Part shown: positions 44,517-56,140 of the stretch, piece after piece
How the letters are laid out: each line of letters begins with the position of its first letter
Numbering within the stretch: the first letter of the stretch is position 1
NCBI GenBank assembly: GCA_903899985.1
Contig: CAIULL010000080.1
Location: forward strand, 1 to 64,000
DNA: 64,000 nt
Origin: an uncultured Schlesneria sp.
GTDB taxonomy: Bacteria > Planctomycetota > Planctomycetia > Planctomycetales > Planctomycetaceae
Reading direction: 5' to 3'
Program-made: the position numbers and the translations under genes
The notes under the pieces: generated by a model
The model's database searches: none
What the model saw: the letters and a program-made list of their open reading frames with translations, nothing else
Told to the model about the DNA's origin: nothing

Positions 44517-46016
44517 GTGACCGAAGAACTTCGTTCAAAGCTACAACCTGTGCAGCGCCGCCAACTGCTGCAGGTCATGACAACCTGGATGATCTCTGGT
44601 TTACTGTGTGGTGCCGCCGTCGCAATCGGCTGTGCAATCGCTCGCCTCTCACTGAATTGGCTCGATGGCGGTTGGATGGCTGGGCTTGCGCTCCTGATGG
44701 GCCCGTTACTCGCCGGTTTATTTGCGACCGTCTGGTACTTACCTCGACCAAATTGGATTGCCGCAGCCCAGGCCGTTGACCGTCACTATGGATTGAAGGA
44801 CCGTACCGAGTCGGCGCTGGATTTCGCCGGACGAAAAATTCCAGCCGACAAACAGGGCTTTGCGGAACTGCAGCTTGCGGACGCTATGCAGCATTTGAAT
44901 CATGTCGACGCTGACGTCGTCGCTCCTTTGAAACCCCCAAGACTGTTGCCCGGCGCACTCGTAGCGACCGCGGCCGCCGTGATTTTCTCGTTACTCCCTC
45001 TGAGACAAGAAGAAGCTTCCGCTGGAGCGGCTGCCCCGGACGAGCAGATCGTCGCGGAAGCCCAGGCGATGGAGGAAAGCATCAAGGAATTAGAGGACGA
45101 ATTCAAGAAGGATTCAGACCCGGAACTGGAGCAGTTGCTTAAGGAGTTGAAGCAAAAGGCAGAGGAGCTTAAAGAGCCTGGTGTCGATGTGAAAGAGGCG
45201 CTTGCCAAGATTTCCGAAATGCAGGCGGCGATTCAGTCAGCTCAAAGCCAATCCAGTCTCGAACAGGTTGATCAGCAGCTTCAGGAAATTGGTGAGGCCA
45301 TGGCGTCTGCCAAGGCTCTTGAAGGGGCTGGCCAGGCGCTGGCAGAAGGCAAATATGACAAGGCCATGAAGGAACTCACTGAACTGAGTGACCTTGAATT
45401 TGATCGTAACGAAGCCAGAACAACTGTTGAAAAGCTTAAGAAAGCAGCAAATCGGTCCGGGAACGGTGCTGATGGAGCGATCAGCGATGCGGCCAAAGAT
45501 CTCGCTGAAGGGATTGAAGATGACGATGATGACAAGGCAATGAGTGGTGCCAGACGTCTGGGAGATAAAGTCGGCAAACAAGCTCGGAAGAAGAAAATCA
45601 ACGATCTTTTAAATGCCGAACTGGCCGAATTAAGCGATCGTAAATGTAACTGTCAGAAGAACAGTACCGCTAAATTCAAGAAAAAGCAGAAGTCAAATAA
45701 TTCCTCTGAGAATTGGGGAATGTCAGAAAGCGGAAATATTGATGGCGATGCAACTAGCCTGAATTCCAGTGCAAATCGAGAGCAGGTCACCGGCATTGGC
45801 GGCGATGGAGATTCCGACTTTGAAACCAGTTCTTCGTCCGAAGGGCGTCAAGAAGCTCAACGTGGTTACAAAGAGGTCTACCAGAAATATAAGAAAATGA
45901 GTGAAGCGGTTTTGGAGAACGAACAAATTCCGTTAGGTCATCGCCAGACGATTCGTCGTTATTTCGAATCCATTCGTCCTCAACAGGGCGAAGAGGCTCC
46001 TGCGAAAACCGAGTAA
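44517..46016 (+). CDS. Membrane protein with long coiled coil
   Basis: 499 residues; GTG start with GGGGGAGA some 8 bases upstream. N-terminal helices near 25-45 and 53-73 plus one near 145-165 are membrane spans (ISGLLCGAAVAIGCAIA; AGLALLMGPLLAGLFATVWY; LPGALVATAAAVIFSLLPL). From about 180 to 360 lies a Glu/Lys/Gln-rich coiled coil (KELEDEFKKDSDPELEQLLKELKQKAEEL) and then a polar Ser/Asn-rich tail with a helical end. No family is recognised; similar anchor-plus-coil proteins occur in planctomycetes. The palindrome cluster follows. Confidence 0.65.
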   Translation: MTEELRSKLQPVQRRQLLQVMTTWMISGLLCGAAVAIGCAIARLSLNWLDGGWMAGLALLMGPLLAGLFATVWYLPRPNWIAAAQAVDRHYGLKDRTESALDFAGRKIPADKQGFAELQLADAMQHLNHVDADVVAPLKPPRLLPGALVATAAAVIFSLLPLRQEEASAGAAAPDEQIVAEAQAMEESIKELEDEFKKDSDPELEQLLKELKQKAEELKEPGVDVKEALAKISEMQAAIQSAQSQSSLEQVDQQLQEIGEAMASAKALEGAGQALAEGKYDKAMKELTELSDLEFDRNEARTTVEKLKKAANRSGNGADGAISDAAKDLAEGIEDDDDDKAMSGARRLGDKVGKQARKKKINDLLNAELAELSDRKCNCQKNSTAKFKKKQKSNNSSENWGMSESGNIDGDATSLNSSANREQVTGIGGDGDSDFETSSSSEGRQEAQRGYKEVYQKYKKMSEAVLENEQIPLGHRQTIRRYFESIRPQQGEEAPAKTE

Positions 46017-46081
46017 CAGCGTTCTCTTCTAGGTTTTCGCAGGAATGTTCTACCGCTGAAACACTCCTTCAAGCCATGTGC

Positions 46082-46290
46082 CACTGCTTGATCGTCTTCG
46101 ATCAAGCAGTGCTCTTTGATCCACGAAACTGAAGCCAATGCGTCTCCAATAAAGCCGATCCGTGCACTCTTCCAAGTCTTGTGCCACTGCTTGATCGTCC
46201 TCGATCAAGCAGTGCTCTTCGACCAGAAGCAGTACGCAGACCAGCAGGGGAGAAGACACTGCTTCTCCGAAGACTCCGATGCAGTGGCAC
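46082..46290. repeat. Palindromic repeat cluster next to gyrB
   Basis: CACTGCTTGATCG-TCTT-CGATCAAGCAGTG (46082-46111) is a perfect 13-bp stem; a second copy with TCCT loop lies at 46185-46214. Both are followed by CTCTT. A diverged, inverted third copy around 46252-46290 ends in GCAGTGGCAC. Between convergent genes, these could end both transcripts. They look like dispersed REP-type elements. Confidence 0.75.
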
Positions 46291-46315
46291 AAAAGGGATT
46301 GGCATCCGCCCCCCG

Positions 46316-48949
<2,634 letters not shown>

Positions 48950-49255
48950 TTACATTCCACTCAATTTGAATTTCAGAGTTCGAATCTTCAAATGGGGGTA
49001 TTGTTGTGAAAGCCGTTGTATCAGTTCCGGTCCCTGGAATGAGTTCAGTTCATTAAGAAGCGGGGCGTTTTCGACCGAGACCGTCAGGGTCCCTCGACTG
49101 ACCTTCTGAGGCCGCGTTTGAGCTGCCAGCTCGGGGCCGGCAACCTGTTTCCAGGCCTCTTCCAATTCGCTGTCACTACGAACCCGCGCAAAGCCTCGGA
49201 TCGCGATCAGTTCGCTGAGTGCCGCAGAGAGTGGAAGTGGATCACGAGCAACCAT
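48950..49255 (-). CDS. dciA: DciA-family (DUF721) protein
   Basis: 101 residues. DUF721/DciA proteins load or recruit the replicative helicase in most bacteria lacking DnaC. The family pattern is present: helical lead-in, EAWKQVAGPELAAQTRP and the strand-helix SRGTLTVSVENAPLLNELNSF, ending with LKIRTLKFKL. It sits between dnaN and gyrB (59 bases after dnaN). Confidence 0.85.
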   Translation of the reverse strand: MVARDPLPLSAALSELIAIRGFARVRSDSELEEAWKQVAGPELAAQTRPQKVSRGTLTVSVENAPLLNELNSFQGPELIQRLSQQYPHLKIRTLKFKLSGM

Positions 49256-49314
49256 GCGTGCGATCTAAGCTAGACGTTTTTCGGTTTGAGTTTGCTTCGA
49301 AGCTATCCGGATTC

Positions 49315-50427
49315 TCAGCGATCTCTGGAAAGTGGCATCACCACATAGGTGTAATTGTCGTCCGTAACCAATGCCGCTCGATCATCGTGGCTGATCAGTT
49401 TCAAGTGAAATTGCGACCCCGCATCCAGGACCTTGAGGAAGTCGGCAACGTACCGGGGATCGAATGTAATCGTCATTTCCGGGCCGTCATACGCGATTGG
49501 CATTTCGATCTTGGACTGTCCGATGTCGGCGGCCTGACTGTTCAAGCGCAGCGTTCCTTTGCCAAATTCAAAATCGACTCCTCGACTTTCTTCGCTGGTG
49601 ACAATCATCGCCTGCCGAACCGATGAGAAAAACGGCGCGACAACCATGTCAATCGTCGAGTTATAGGAATCGGGAACGACCTTTCGGTAATCCGGGAACC
49701 TGCCTTGAACCAGTTGACTGGCAATCGTCGTTCCCATGCAGCGGACAACGATATCGTTCTGGTGTAATGCGATATGAGCTTCACCCGTCCCGTCACCGAG
49801 ACTCTTTTCGATCAGCCCCATCGCTTTCGATGGAATAACAGGCGAAACCGCTGGAATCTCGGGCCTTCCAACAACACTCGAAGCGGTGGTCACGACCGCG
49901 AGACGGCGACTGTCCGTCGCTGCCAGAGTGAGCTTTTCGGGACCGAGTTCCATTTGAATCCCACCCAGTGCATAGCGAGTGCTCTCGCTATCCGTGGCGA
50001 AAATGGTACGACGAATCATCATTCTGAGCGCGGCCGCTGGAACGACGAAATAATCGGTGTCCTCAAACACGGCAACAGGAGGAAAGTCGGCAGGGTCTTC
50101 GGCCGACAATCGAAATTCGCTATACCCGCAACGAATCCAGGTGGCATCCCCGGTCACCTCTAATTTGACGACATCGTCCGTCAGTTCACGAAGGACAGCA
50201 AGCACACGCGAGGTCGGAAGTAGTGCTTCGCCGCGTGAATCGGATTCCACATCGGGAACATCACATCGCATTCCGATTTCGCTATCGTTGCCGATGAGCG
50301 TTGCCTTGCCGCCACCCACCTGCAGTTTGACATTTTTGAGAATGTCTTTCGTGGTGCGAGTCGGTACGACACCAGACACGGTTTGAAATGCCGCCGTCAA
50401 TGAGTTTCGCTGGCAGGTCAGTTGCAT
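49315..50427 (-). CDS. dnaN: DNA polymerase III sliding clamp beta subunit
   Basis: 370 residues, typical length. Three clamp domains: QLTCQRNSLTAAFQTVSGVVPTR start; middle LRMMIRRTIFATDSESTRYALGGIQMEL; DSRRLAVV; and the C-terminal peptide-binding end YTYVVMPLSRDR (the hydrophobic pocket signature close to VxMPMR). It begins the operon dnaN-dciA-gyrB; dnaA and recF are not next to it. Confidence 0.97.
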   Translation of the reverse strand: MQLTCQRNSLTAAFQTVSGVVPTRTTKDILKNVKLQVGGGKATLIGNDSEIGMRCDVPDVESDSRGEALLPTSRVLAVLRELTDDVVKLEVTGDATWIRCGYSEFRLSAEDPADFPPVAVFEDTDYFVVPAAALRMMIRRTIFATDSESTRYALGGIQMELGPEKLTLAATDSRRLAVVTTASSVVGRPEIPAVSPVIPSKAMGLIEKSLGDGTGEAHIALHQNDIVVRCMGTTIASQLVQGRFPDYRKVVPDSYNSTIDMVVAPFFSSVRQAMIVTSEESRGVDFEFGKGTLRLNSQAADIGQSKIEMPIAYDGPEMTITFDPRYVADFLKVLDAGSQFHLKLISHDDRAALVTDDNYTYVVMPLSRDR

Positions 50428-50780
50428 AGTTATGAATGGATCTCGAGGAGTATTGACGATCCCGCTGCACGGGGCGTTTGACCAGAGTTCGGCATCGGTT
50501 TTGTCCCGTCCGCCGGACCATGAATTCTATCAGAAATGGACCGAATTCGCACCCAATCCGACTCCGCAAATTCGAGTTTTCCACGACGAAGAAGAAATTC
50601 GTCCAGTCGCCGATGATTTCCACTGCCAACTGGTGAAATTTCCGTTTCATCGAGACTCAATTCTGGCGGTTGTGTTGTATTCAACAAGCTTCCAAGTTAC
50701 GAATTTAAACCGCTTCCCTACAACCTTGATGAATTCACACAAAACACTCAATGCGACGATTACTTTTTGAAAGTCTCTTA
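50428..50780. other. Divergent intergenic region, dnaN / uppP
   Basis: About 350 bases with divergent short frames that are not convincing. Only single near-matches to a DnaA box are seen (TTTTCCACG near 50578), no cluster or AT-rich unwinding element, so there is no evidence for an origin here. Confidence 0.4.
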
Positions 50781-51722
50781 ATGAATACTCGGCTGCAGGT
50801 TCTGATTTTCGCGTTTCTGATGTGCTCGATTGCCACGGGAAGTGCATGGGGAGAGCCACCATCTGCGAACACGCCTCAAAGCGCGACGCAACCGTCCCTC
50901 ACGCTGACCCAGGCGATTGTTCTTGGATTGGTCGAAGGAGCGACTGAATACCTTCCAGTCAGCTCCACCGGGCACCTGGTGATCGTGGAGCACCTGATGG
51001 GGATGAGTGGGGACGAGAAGAAAAAAGACGCGGCCGACTCGCTGGCAATTTGCATTCAACTCGGGGCAATTTTTGCGGTCGTCGTGTTGTACTTCAACCG
51101 AATCAAGCAAATGGTCACAGGGATGCTTGGCAGGGATAAAGACGGTTTCCAGTTGCTCGTCAATTTACTGATCGCTTTTTTGCCAGTGGCGGTTATTGGC
51201 GTGCTATTCAAAAGCTTGCTCAAGAAACACCTTCTTCACGTTCTTCCGGTCGCGGTGGCACTTTTCGTCGGCGGCGTCATCATTTTGTTGCAGTCATTCA
51301 TGAGTAAAAAGTCCGACGAAGAAACCGGGAAAGAACTCACGCAAATGTCTTGGAAAGATGCATTGTTTGTCGGTGTTCTTCAATGTCTGGCGCTATGGCC
51401 CGGGTTCAGTCGCAGTCTTGCGACGATCCTTGGTTGTCGATGGGCAAACGTCCGCATGACGGCCGCCGTGGAATTCAGCTTCCTGCTGGGGTTGCTCACC
51501 TTGTCGGCGGCCACAGTCTATGAAGGATTGAAGCACGGAAAAGAGATGATCGCAGAATATGGCGTCACGATGCCGATGGTCGCTTTGGTAACAGCGTTCA
51601 TCGCAGCCGTAATCAGCGTGAAATTCATGGTCACGGCACTTGGTAAATACGGGCTGACGCCATTCGGTTACTACAGAATCGTGCTCGCCTTTGTGTGCCT
51701 TTGGTGGATTAAAACGCCATGA
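50781..51722 (+). CDS. uppP: Undecaprenyl-diphosphatase
   Basis: 313 residues from ATG 50781; an in-frame ATG 50751 would add 10 residues and no ribosome site discriminates between them. Removes a phosphate from undecaprenyl-PP to recycle the lipid carrier. Signature motifs: ILGLVEGATEYLPVSSTGHL, where Glu and Ser residues are active, and LALWPGFSRSLATI. At least seven hydrophobic helices. It has a leading hydrophobic/signal-like stretch and a 15-residue Pro/Ser linker before the first motif, longer than in E. coli. The sialidase-like gene follows after 21 bases. Confidence 0.95.
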   Translation: MNTRLQVLIFAFLMCSIATGSAWGEPPSANTPQSATQPSLTLTQAIVLGLVEGATEYLPVSSTGHLVIVEHLMGMSGDEKKKDAADSLAICIQLGAIFAVVVLYFNRIKQMVTGMLGRDKDGFQLLVNLLIAFLPVAVIGVLFKSLLKKHLLHVLPVAVALFVGGVIILLQSFMSKKSDEETGKELTQMSWKDALFVGVLQCLALWPGFSRSLATILGCRWANVRMTAAVEFSFLLGLLTLSAATVYEGLKHGKEMIAEYGVTMPMVALVTAFIAAVISVKFMVTALGKYGLTPFGYYRIVLAFVCLWWIKTP

Positions 51723-51743
51723 ACCTGGTTTCAAGTCGACATT

Positions 51744-52952
51744 TTGGATGACCGCATGCACCAGTTTCTGTCTGATCACAGGTTATCACGCCGCGCCTGG
51801 TTAAAATCGGCTGCTGGTTTCGTGTCGTTGAGTTGCGCAGCGAGTCTCCCTTTATTTGCGGCCGAGCCTTCCAACGTCATCATTGAGGACATTCGCGTCA
51901 TCAGTTGGAAGCCACCACTTTTTCATGGTTGGCCGACATTGGCTCGACGCAAGAACGGCGAGTTGCTGCTTGCATTTTCCGGGGGGCGAGAGGCACATGT
52001 CTGCCCCTTTGGTCGATTGGAATTGATGCGATCCAAAGACGACGGCAGGACCTGGGGCTGGCCACAGGTAGTCTATGATAGCCCGATCGATGATCGCGAT
52101 GCGGGAATCATGGAAACGCCTCAAGGCTCGATTCTGCTCACGAACTTTACTTCGCTGCACTACGCGAAAGAGTTTGAAGCGGCCCTAAAAATCCCTGCGG
52201 GTCAGCCCGGTTCATGGGAGTCAGTGAAACGTGCCGAATGGCACGCCGCCCATTACCGGCTTAATGCCGAAGATCGTCAACGAGAACTGGGGACCTGGAT
52301 GTGGAGGTCAACCGACGGTGGCGTGACATGGTCGTCGCGGTATCGAGCACCGTGTCACAGCCCTCATGGCCCCACCGCGACCCATGATGGGCGTCTGGTC
52401 TACTGTGGCGTGACAATGTGGACAGAAGATCGAATTATCGGGGCATGGGAGTCGACCGACGACGGTCAGAGCTGGAAACTTCTCGGGACCTTGCCGACGC
52501 GACCTGGTGATGATTCAAATAGTTATCACGAGCTGCATGCTGTTGAATCGGGATCAGGAAAGCTGATTGTTCACCTTCGAAATCACAACCAAAACAATCA
52601 ACTTGAGACCCTTCAATCCGAATCAATCGATGGAGGAAAGACCTGGTCCGTGCCCCATTCGATCGGCGTCTGGGGCTTTCCGTCACACCTGCTTCGCTTA
52701 AAAGACGGTCGCCTGTTGATGACTTACGGGCATCGTCGAAAGCCGTTTGGTAATCAGGCCCGACTCAGTCACGACGGAGGGTCAACCTGGAGCGATCCGC
52801 TGACGATAAGCTCCGACGGAATCAACTCCGACCTGGGCTATCCGTCGACAATCGAGTGTGACGATGGAACATTGGTCACTGTCTGGTACGAAATTCTCGA
52901 AGGATCGGAACTGGCACAATTGCGCCAGGCTCGATGGAGAATTCGCTGGTGA
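51744..52952 (+). CDS. Sialidase-like (BNR/Asp-box) exported protein
   Basis: 402 residues with a twin-arginine signal (LSRRAWLKSAAGFVSLSCAAS). A six-bladed sialidase fold is indicated by Asp-box repeats SKDDGRTWG, STDGGVTWS, STDDGQSWK, SIDGGKTWS and SHDGGSTWS. The start is TTG 51744 or the in-frame ATG 51756. Such proteins hydrolyse terminal sialic acid or act as neutral carbohydrate binders; catalytic Tyr/Glu were not securely placed. It follows uppP and precedes convergent pilD. Confidence 0.85.
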   Translation: MDDRMHQFLSDHRLSRRAWLKSAAGFVSLSCAASLPLFAAEPSNVIIEDIRVISWKPPLFHGWPTLARRKNGELLLAFSGGREAHVCPFGRLELMRSKDDGRTWGWPQVVYDSPIDDRDAGIMETPQGSILLTNFTSLHYAKEFEAALKIPAGQPGSWESVKRAEWHAAHYRLNAEDRQRELGTWMWRSTDGGVTWSSRYRAPCHSPHGPTATHDGRLVYCGVTMWTEDRIIGAWESTDDGQSWKLLGTLPTRPGDDSNSYHELHAVESGSGKLIVHLRNHNQNNQLETLQSESIDGGKTWSVPHSIGVWGFPSHLLRLKDGRLLMTYGHRRKPFGNQARLSHDGGSTWSDPLTISSDGINSDLGYPSTIECDDGTLVTVWYEILEGSELAQLRQARWRIRW

Positions 52953-52957
52953 CAGAC

Positions 52958-54235
52958 TTAGTTCGTCCCACGCCACCGATTCGTGTGAGAAGTTCCCTGA
53001 CCTGCTGAGTTTCCCGGCCACGGGGTATCAAACGCTTTCTTACTGTCGAAAAAAGAAAGTTGATCAGCCGATGTCCATTCTTCCACGATTAATGGCTCGT
53101 CCTCAAATCCAAGCAACTGCTTAACGTATCGCATCAGCACTAAGCCCGGAGCGAAAAGCATCCCGATCAGCAGGAACTCAATGGGTAGCAGTAATCCCTG
53201 GCTGAATACGGTTTCAAAATATCTCGAAAAAAATCGGTTCCAGAAGAGCGCGACAAGAAGGGCAGCGATACTCAGATAGGGGCCATACGGAATTTCCCGT
53301 GTCGACCGAAATGTGAATGTGACCGCCGTCGCAACCAGAGCACACACTGGAGCCACCACAAAAAAGACAATCAGCGAGGCTTGCCAACCGAGAAAGCTGC
53401 CGATCATCGCCATGAGAACGACATCGCCAAACCCCATGGCTTCTCGCTGAAAAGCCCAATGACCAGCGATGCGAACCAGCCAGACCGTGCCACCGCCGAT
53501 GACGAGTCCAAGCAGACTTGAGATTAATCCGTGCCAATGTGGATGCGAGGCCAGCCAGGGGATTTGCACTGGAAGGGACGTAATCCAAACAAGCCAGGTG
53601 GGCAGCACGGCCTGCAGTCCATTCAATTCTTGCGGCGAGAAAAACCAGGCTGGCCATAACGTGGGTGCACCCAGAATGAAGGCACCGATGCACCCCAGAA
53701 TCATTCCTGGAACCGTGACGCCGTCAGGGATGATCATCAAATCAAAATCGATGAACGTCGCAACCAGCAGTGCTTCCGCAAGGATTAAAAAATAAATGTA
53801 TTCGGCATTCACTAGCCAGACGTGTGTCTGGAAACTCAATCCCTGCTGCCCCAAGGCTCCCAGTGGTGAGTAAAGAGCACTCGTTTCAACCTTCGCATAA
53901 AAGCCGGCGGGGACGATGGCCACATACAGCACAACCCACAACAGGCCATTGAAAAACTCGATCAGGGCATATCGAATGGAAATTGAATGTCGACAGAATC
54001 GACAGCGCCCCCCCAGAATCAACCAACCGATGATCGGAATGTTGTCGATGGACCAGATCCGCTTTTTACAATACGGACACGATGAGGGAGGGTGGTTCAA
54101 GCCCTTCAGTTGGTCCCATAAACGCTCTTGCTGGGGAATCCGATAGATGCAGACATTCAGAAAGCTGCCGACAACGGCGCCGAAGACGAACAACCATACC
54201 AGGACGATCACGAGCGGAATATCGTAAGGAATCAT
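52958..54235 (-). CDS. pilD: Prepilin peptidase (PilD/GspO)
   Basis: 425 residues, longer than the 280-residue norm because of a 100-residue expansion and extended tail. N-terminal zinc motif: CPYCKKRI and CRFCRHSIS (four cysteines); catalytic Asp pair in FIDFDLMIIPD and in GFGDVVLMA. Multiple membrane helices. It processes pilin signal peptides, so it should cleave the DUF1559 pseudopilin. The ATG overlaps the aroK stop codon by ATGA, so translation is coupled. Leftward, convergent with the sialidase gene. Confidence 0.9.
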   Translation of the reverse strand: MIPYDIPLVIVLVWLFVFGAVVGSFLNVCIYRIPQQERLWDQLKGLNHPPSSCPYCKKRIWSIDNIPIIGWLILGGRCRFCRHSISIRYALIEFFNGLLWVVLYVAIVPAGFYAKVETSALYSPLGALGQQGLSFQTHVWLVNAEYIYFLILAEALLVATFIDFDLMIIPDGVTVPGMILGCIGAFILGAPTLWPAWFFSPQELNGLQAVLPTWLVWITSLPVQIPWLASHPHWHGLISSLLGLVIGGGTVWLVRIAGHWAFQREAMGFGDVVLMAMIGSFLGWQASLIVFFVVAPVCALVATAVTFTFRSTREIPYGPYLSIAALLVALFWNRFFSRYFETVFSQGLLLPIEFLLIGMLFAPGLVLMRYVKQLLGFEDEPLIVEEWTSADQLSFFDSKKAFDTPWPGNSAGQGTSHTNRWRGTN

Positions 54236-54771
54236 GAACAAATCTCCTTTCGATATTCAGCAGGAAGTTGAAGGAGAATCCGCTGGACGAGTGCTTCAAC
54301 GGACGAACCCTCGGACACAACCGTAATTGTGGCACATTCTTGATAAAGTGGTTCGCGCTGTGTGACGAGTGTCCGAATCTCGTCAAATCCTCCCGTGGCA
54401 GTCAGGTTTGGCCGATGAAGTGATGGAGAACCGTCCCTCAGAATGCGTTTCGCAATCGTTTCTACGCTAGCCTGAAGCCAAATGACGGGTCCCGCAGCAC
54501 GAAATTCTTTTCGCGTCAACTCGTTTAAGATCGCACCCCCACCCGCCGCCAGGACCAGCCGATCCCGTTTCAGCAGTTGCGACAGGACTTCTCGTTCAAG
54601 ACGACGAAATTCCGGTTCGCCATCGGTGGCGAAGATTTCGCGAATCGACCGACCCGTGTAATTTTCGAGCTCGATATCGGCGTCGACCCAATCGAACTTC
54701 AACTTCGATGCTAATCGAGGCGCAACTGTGCTTTTCCCGGTGCCGCGGTAGCCAATCAGGGTGATAAGCAT
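54232..54771 (-). CDS. aroK: Shikimate kinase
   Basis: 179 residues. Phosphorylates shikimate in aromatic synthesis. P-loop GYRGTGKST; DADIELENYTGRSIREIF for shikimate binding; RRLEREVL and LAAGGGAIL; the lid segment with RPNL. Followed directly by pilD with a 4-base overlap. No upstream gene shares its direction closely. Confidence 0.95.
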   Translation of the reverse strand: MLITLIGYRGTGKSTVAPRLASKLKFDWVDADIELENYTGRSIREIFATDGEPEFRRLEREVLSQLLKRDRLVLAAGGGAILNELTRKEFRAAGPVIWLQASVETIAKRILRDGSPSLHRPNLTATGGFDEIRTLVTQREPLYQECATITVVSEGSSVEALVQRILLQLPAEYRKEICS

Positions 54772-54963
54772 GTCAGCGAAACGTCAATAAAAATGAGGAA
54801 TGGCATCGCTAACCGATGTGAAATAGCAGGCTCGTTACGAAGAAGCCTGTGCGATGAAACGATTAGAGCGCATCGGGCTAGCGGGTGGAAGCACGAGGAT
54901 GCGATTTCTGTGTGGAATTGTGAAATTCCCGAGTTAAGCGGCTACGACACAACCGAGTCCGAA

Positions 54964-55926
54964 TCAACTGGACTGCCGAGATCGCAATTGGAGCCGGAGT
55001 TGTGAGCACAGGTCATTAAGTTGAATTGCGTCATAACTCGACAAATCCTCGCGACCCGGTTCGGTCAATCCGAGAAGCTCTTGAAGAATTACGATCTGAC
55101 CGATCAACTCCCCCTCTTTCAGCCCTTCATTACGACCTTCCTTCTTGCCTTCCTTAATTCCTTCTTTAATACCTTCTTTAATTCCTTCCTCACGGCCTTC
55201 CTTCAGTGCTTCGGCACGGGTGCTCTCAATCCTCCAACCTTCGTCGAGTTTGTACTTCAGTCGCGAAATGTAATCGCTCATCTGGTCGGGGTTGTCTTTG
55301 ATCATTTCCAAAACTCCTGCCGCTTCCGCAAATTCCGGCTCGGGAAGCAGTTCCCGAATCTCAGCTACCGTCAGATTTTCGGCGTTCAAAAGAAAATATG
55401 CCCATTGTTCAGCAGGCGTCGCCGACATCAAATTCTCTCGTTTCGCTGTCAGCTTCGTCAATTCCAGTAGATGAATCTGCAAATCGTCGGTAAAAACGCG
55501 ACCGAATTCATCTCGAAGCCGAAAATCCGTATGCAGGTTGTCCCAGACTGGAAACAATGGTTTGTCCAACACACAAATCACGATGGCTGGCCGGAGCTCG
55601 TGATACTGGTCTCCTTGGCGCATTTGTTCTACGTACAATCGGGCATCGTAAAACGCGAGTCGCTGACGTAATCCTGGGGGAATTGACGTCTGCATTTCGA
55701 TATTGAATTTCCGACCTCGTTCATCCGTAGCCAGGATGTCGAGAACAACCCACTTGTCCCCCTCAAAATCAGGGCCGACATAGGGATTTTCAATTTCAAT
55801 ACTCACGATCCGGACTTTCTCGCCGAGAATCGCATTCAGGAAGTGGATCGTCACCCGCTCGTGCCCTCGACTGGCCAGCATAAGCTTGAATGCAAAATCG
55901 ACGAGCGGACTAATTCCAATCGGCAT
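54964..55926 (-). CDS. Rpn family nuclease / PDDEXK transposase-like protein
   Basis: 320 residues. The N-terminus SPLVDFAFKLML, then the active-site region DILATDERGRKFNIEMQT fits the Rpn / PD-(D/E)XK transposase fold (Asp, Glu, Gln in the second strand). A linker leads to a helical half and a C-terminal repeat of eight x-x-E-G units before the last 48 residues. The start is at ATG 55926, with GGAA 8 bases before; an in-frame extension to 56088 is unlikely. Rpn proteins promote RecA-independent recombination; no insertion ends or target duplication are visible. Confidence 0.85.
   Translation of the reverse strand: MPIGISPLVDFAFKLMLASRGHERVTIHFLNAILGEKVRIVSIEIENPYVGPDFEGDKWVVLDILATDERGRKFNIEMQTSIPPGLRQRLAFYDARLYVEQMRQGDQYHELRPAIVICVLDKPLFPVWDNLHTDFRLRDEFGRVFTDDLQIHLLELTKLTAKRENLMSATPAEQWAYFLLNAENLTVAEIRELLPEPEFAEAAGVLEMIKDNPDQMSDYISRLKYKLDEGWRIESTRAEALKEGREEGIKEGIKEGIKEGKKEGRNEGLKEGELIGQIVILQELLGLTEPGREDLSSYDAIQLNDLCSQLRLQLRSRQSS
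55111..55206 (-). repeat. 12-bp tandem repeat in Rpn gene
   Basis: Eight 12-base units encode L/R/I/K-x-E-G tetrapeptides (LKEG, REEG, IKEG three times, KKEG, RNEG, LKEG). The reading frame is kept because each unit is a multiple of three. Copy number likely varies by slippage. Confidence 0.8.
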
Positions 55927-56140
55927 CGATTCAATTCCGCAATGAAGGGATCGTCGTATCAGAAAGACTACTGAGACGACAGGAGAATGACATGACGTGT
56001 TTTTTAGTTTTCCGGTAGCCACGTATGTGTCTAGCACAGGAACAACGCAAAAAAACAGAAGCATTCTTCCTTTGGGAAGTTTCGGCATGCGCGTTGAGCG
56101 CCACGCGGTAAAGATCCTTCAACGCGTTGCCCACGTCACC

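Noticed and set aside
46082-46290. CRISPR array
   Set aside because: Only two near-identical palindromes plus an inverted variant, with unequal spacing; no unit-spacer order and no cas genes.
50428-50750. Possible origin of replication between dnaN and uppP
   Set aside because: Only single near-matches to DnaA boxes; no cluster, no AT-rich unwinding region and no dnaA.
50432-50770. Short overlapping frames on both strands between dnaN and uppP
   Set aside because: No family resemblance, no ribosome site, and they overlap each other.
55927-56088. N-terminal extension of the Rpn protein
   Set aside because: No family similarity; ATG 55926 has a ribosome site and matches the family start.
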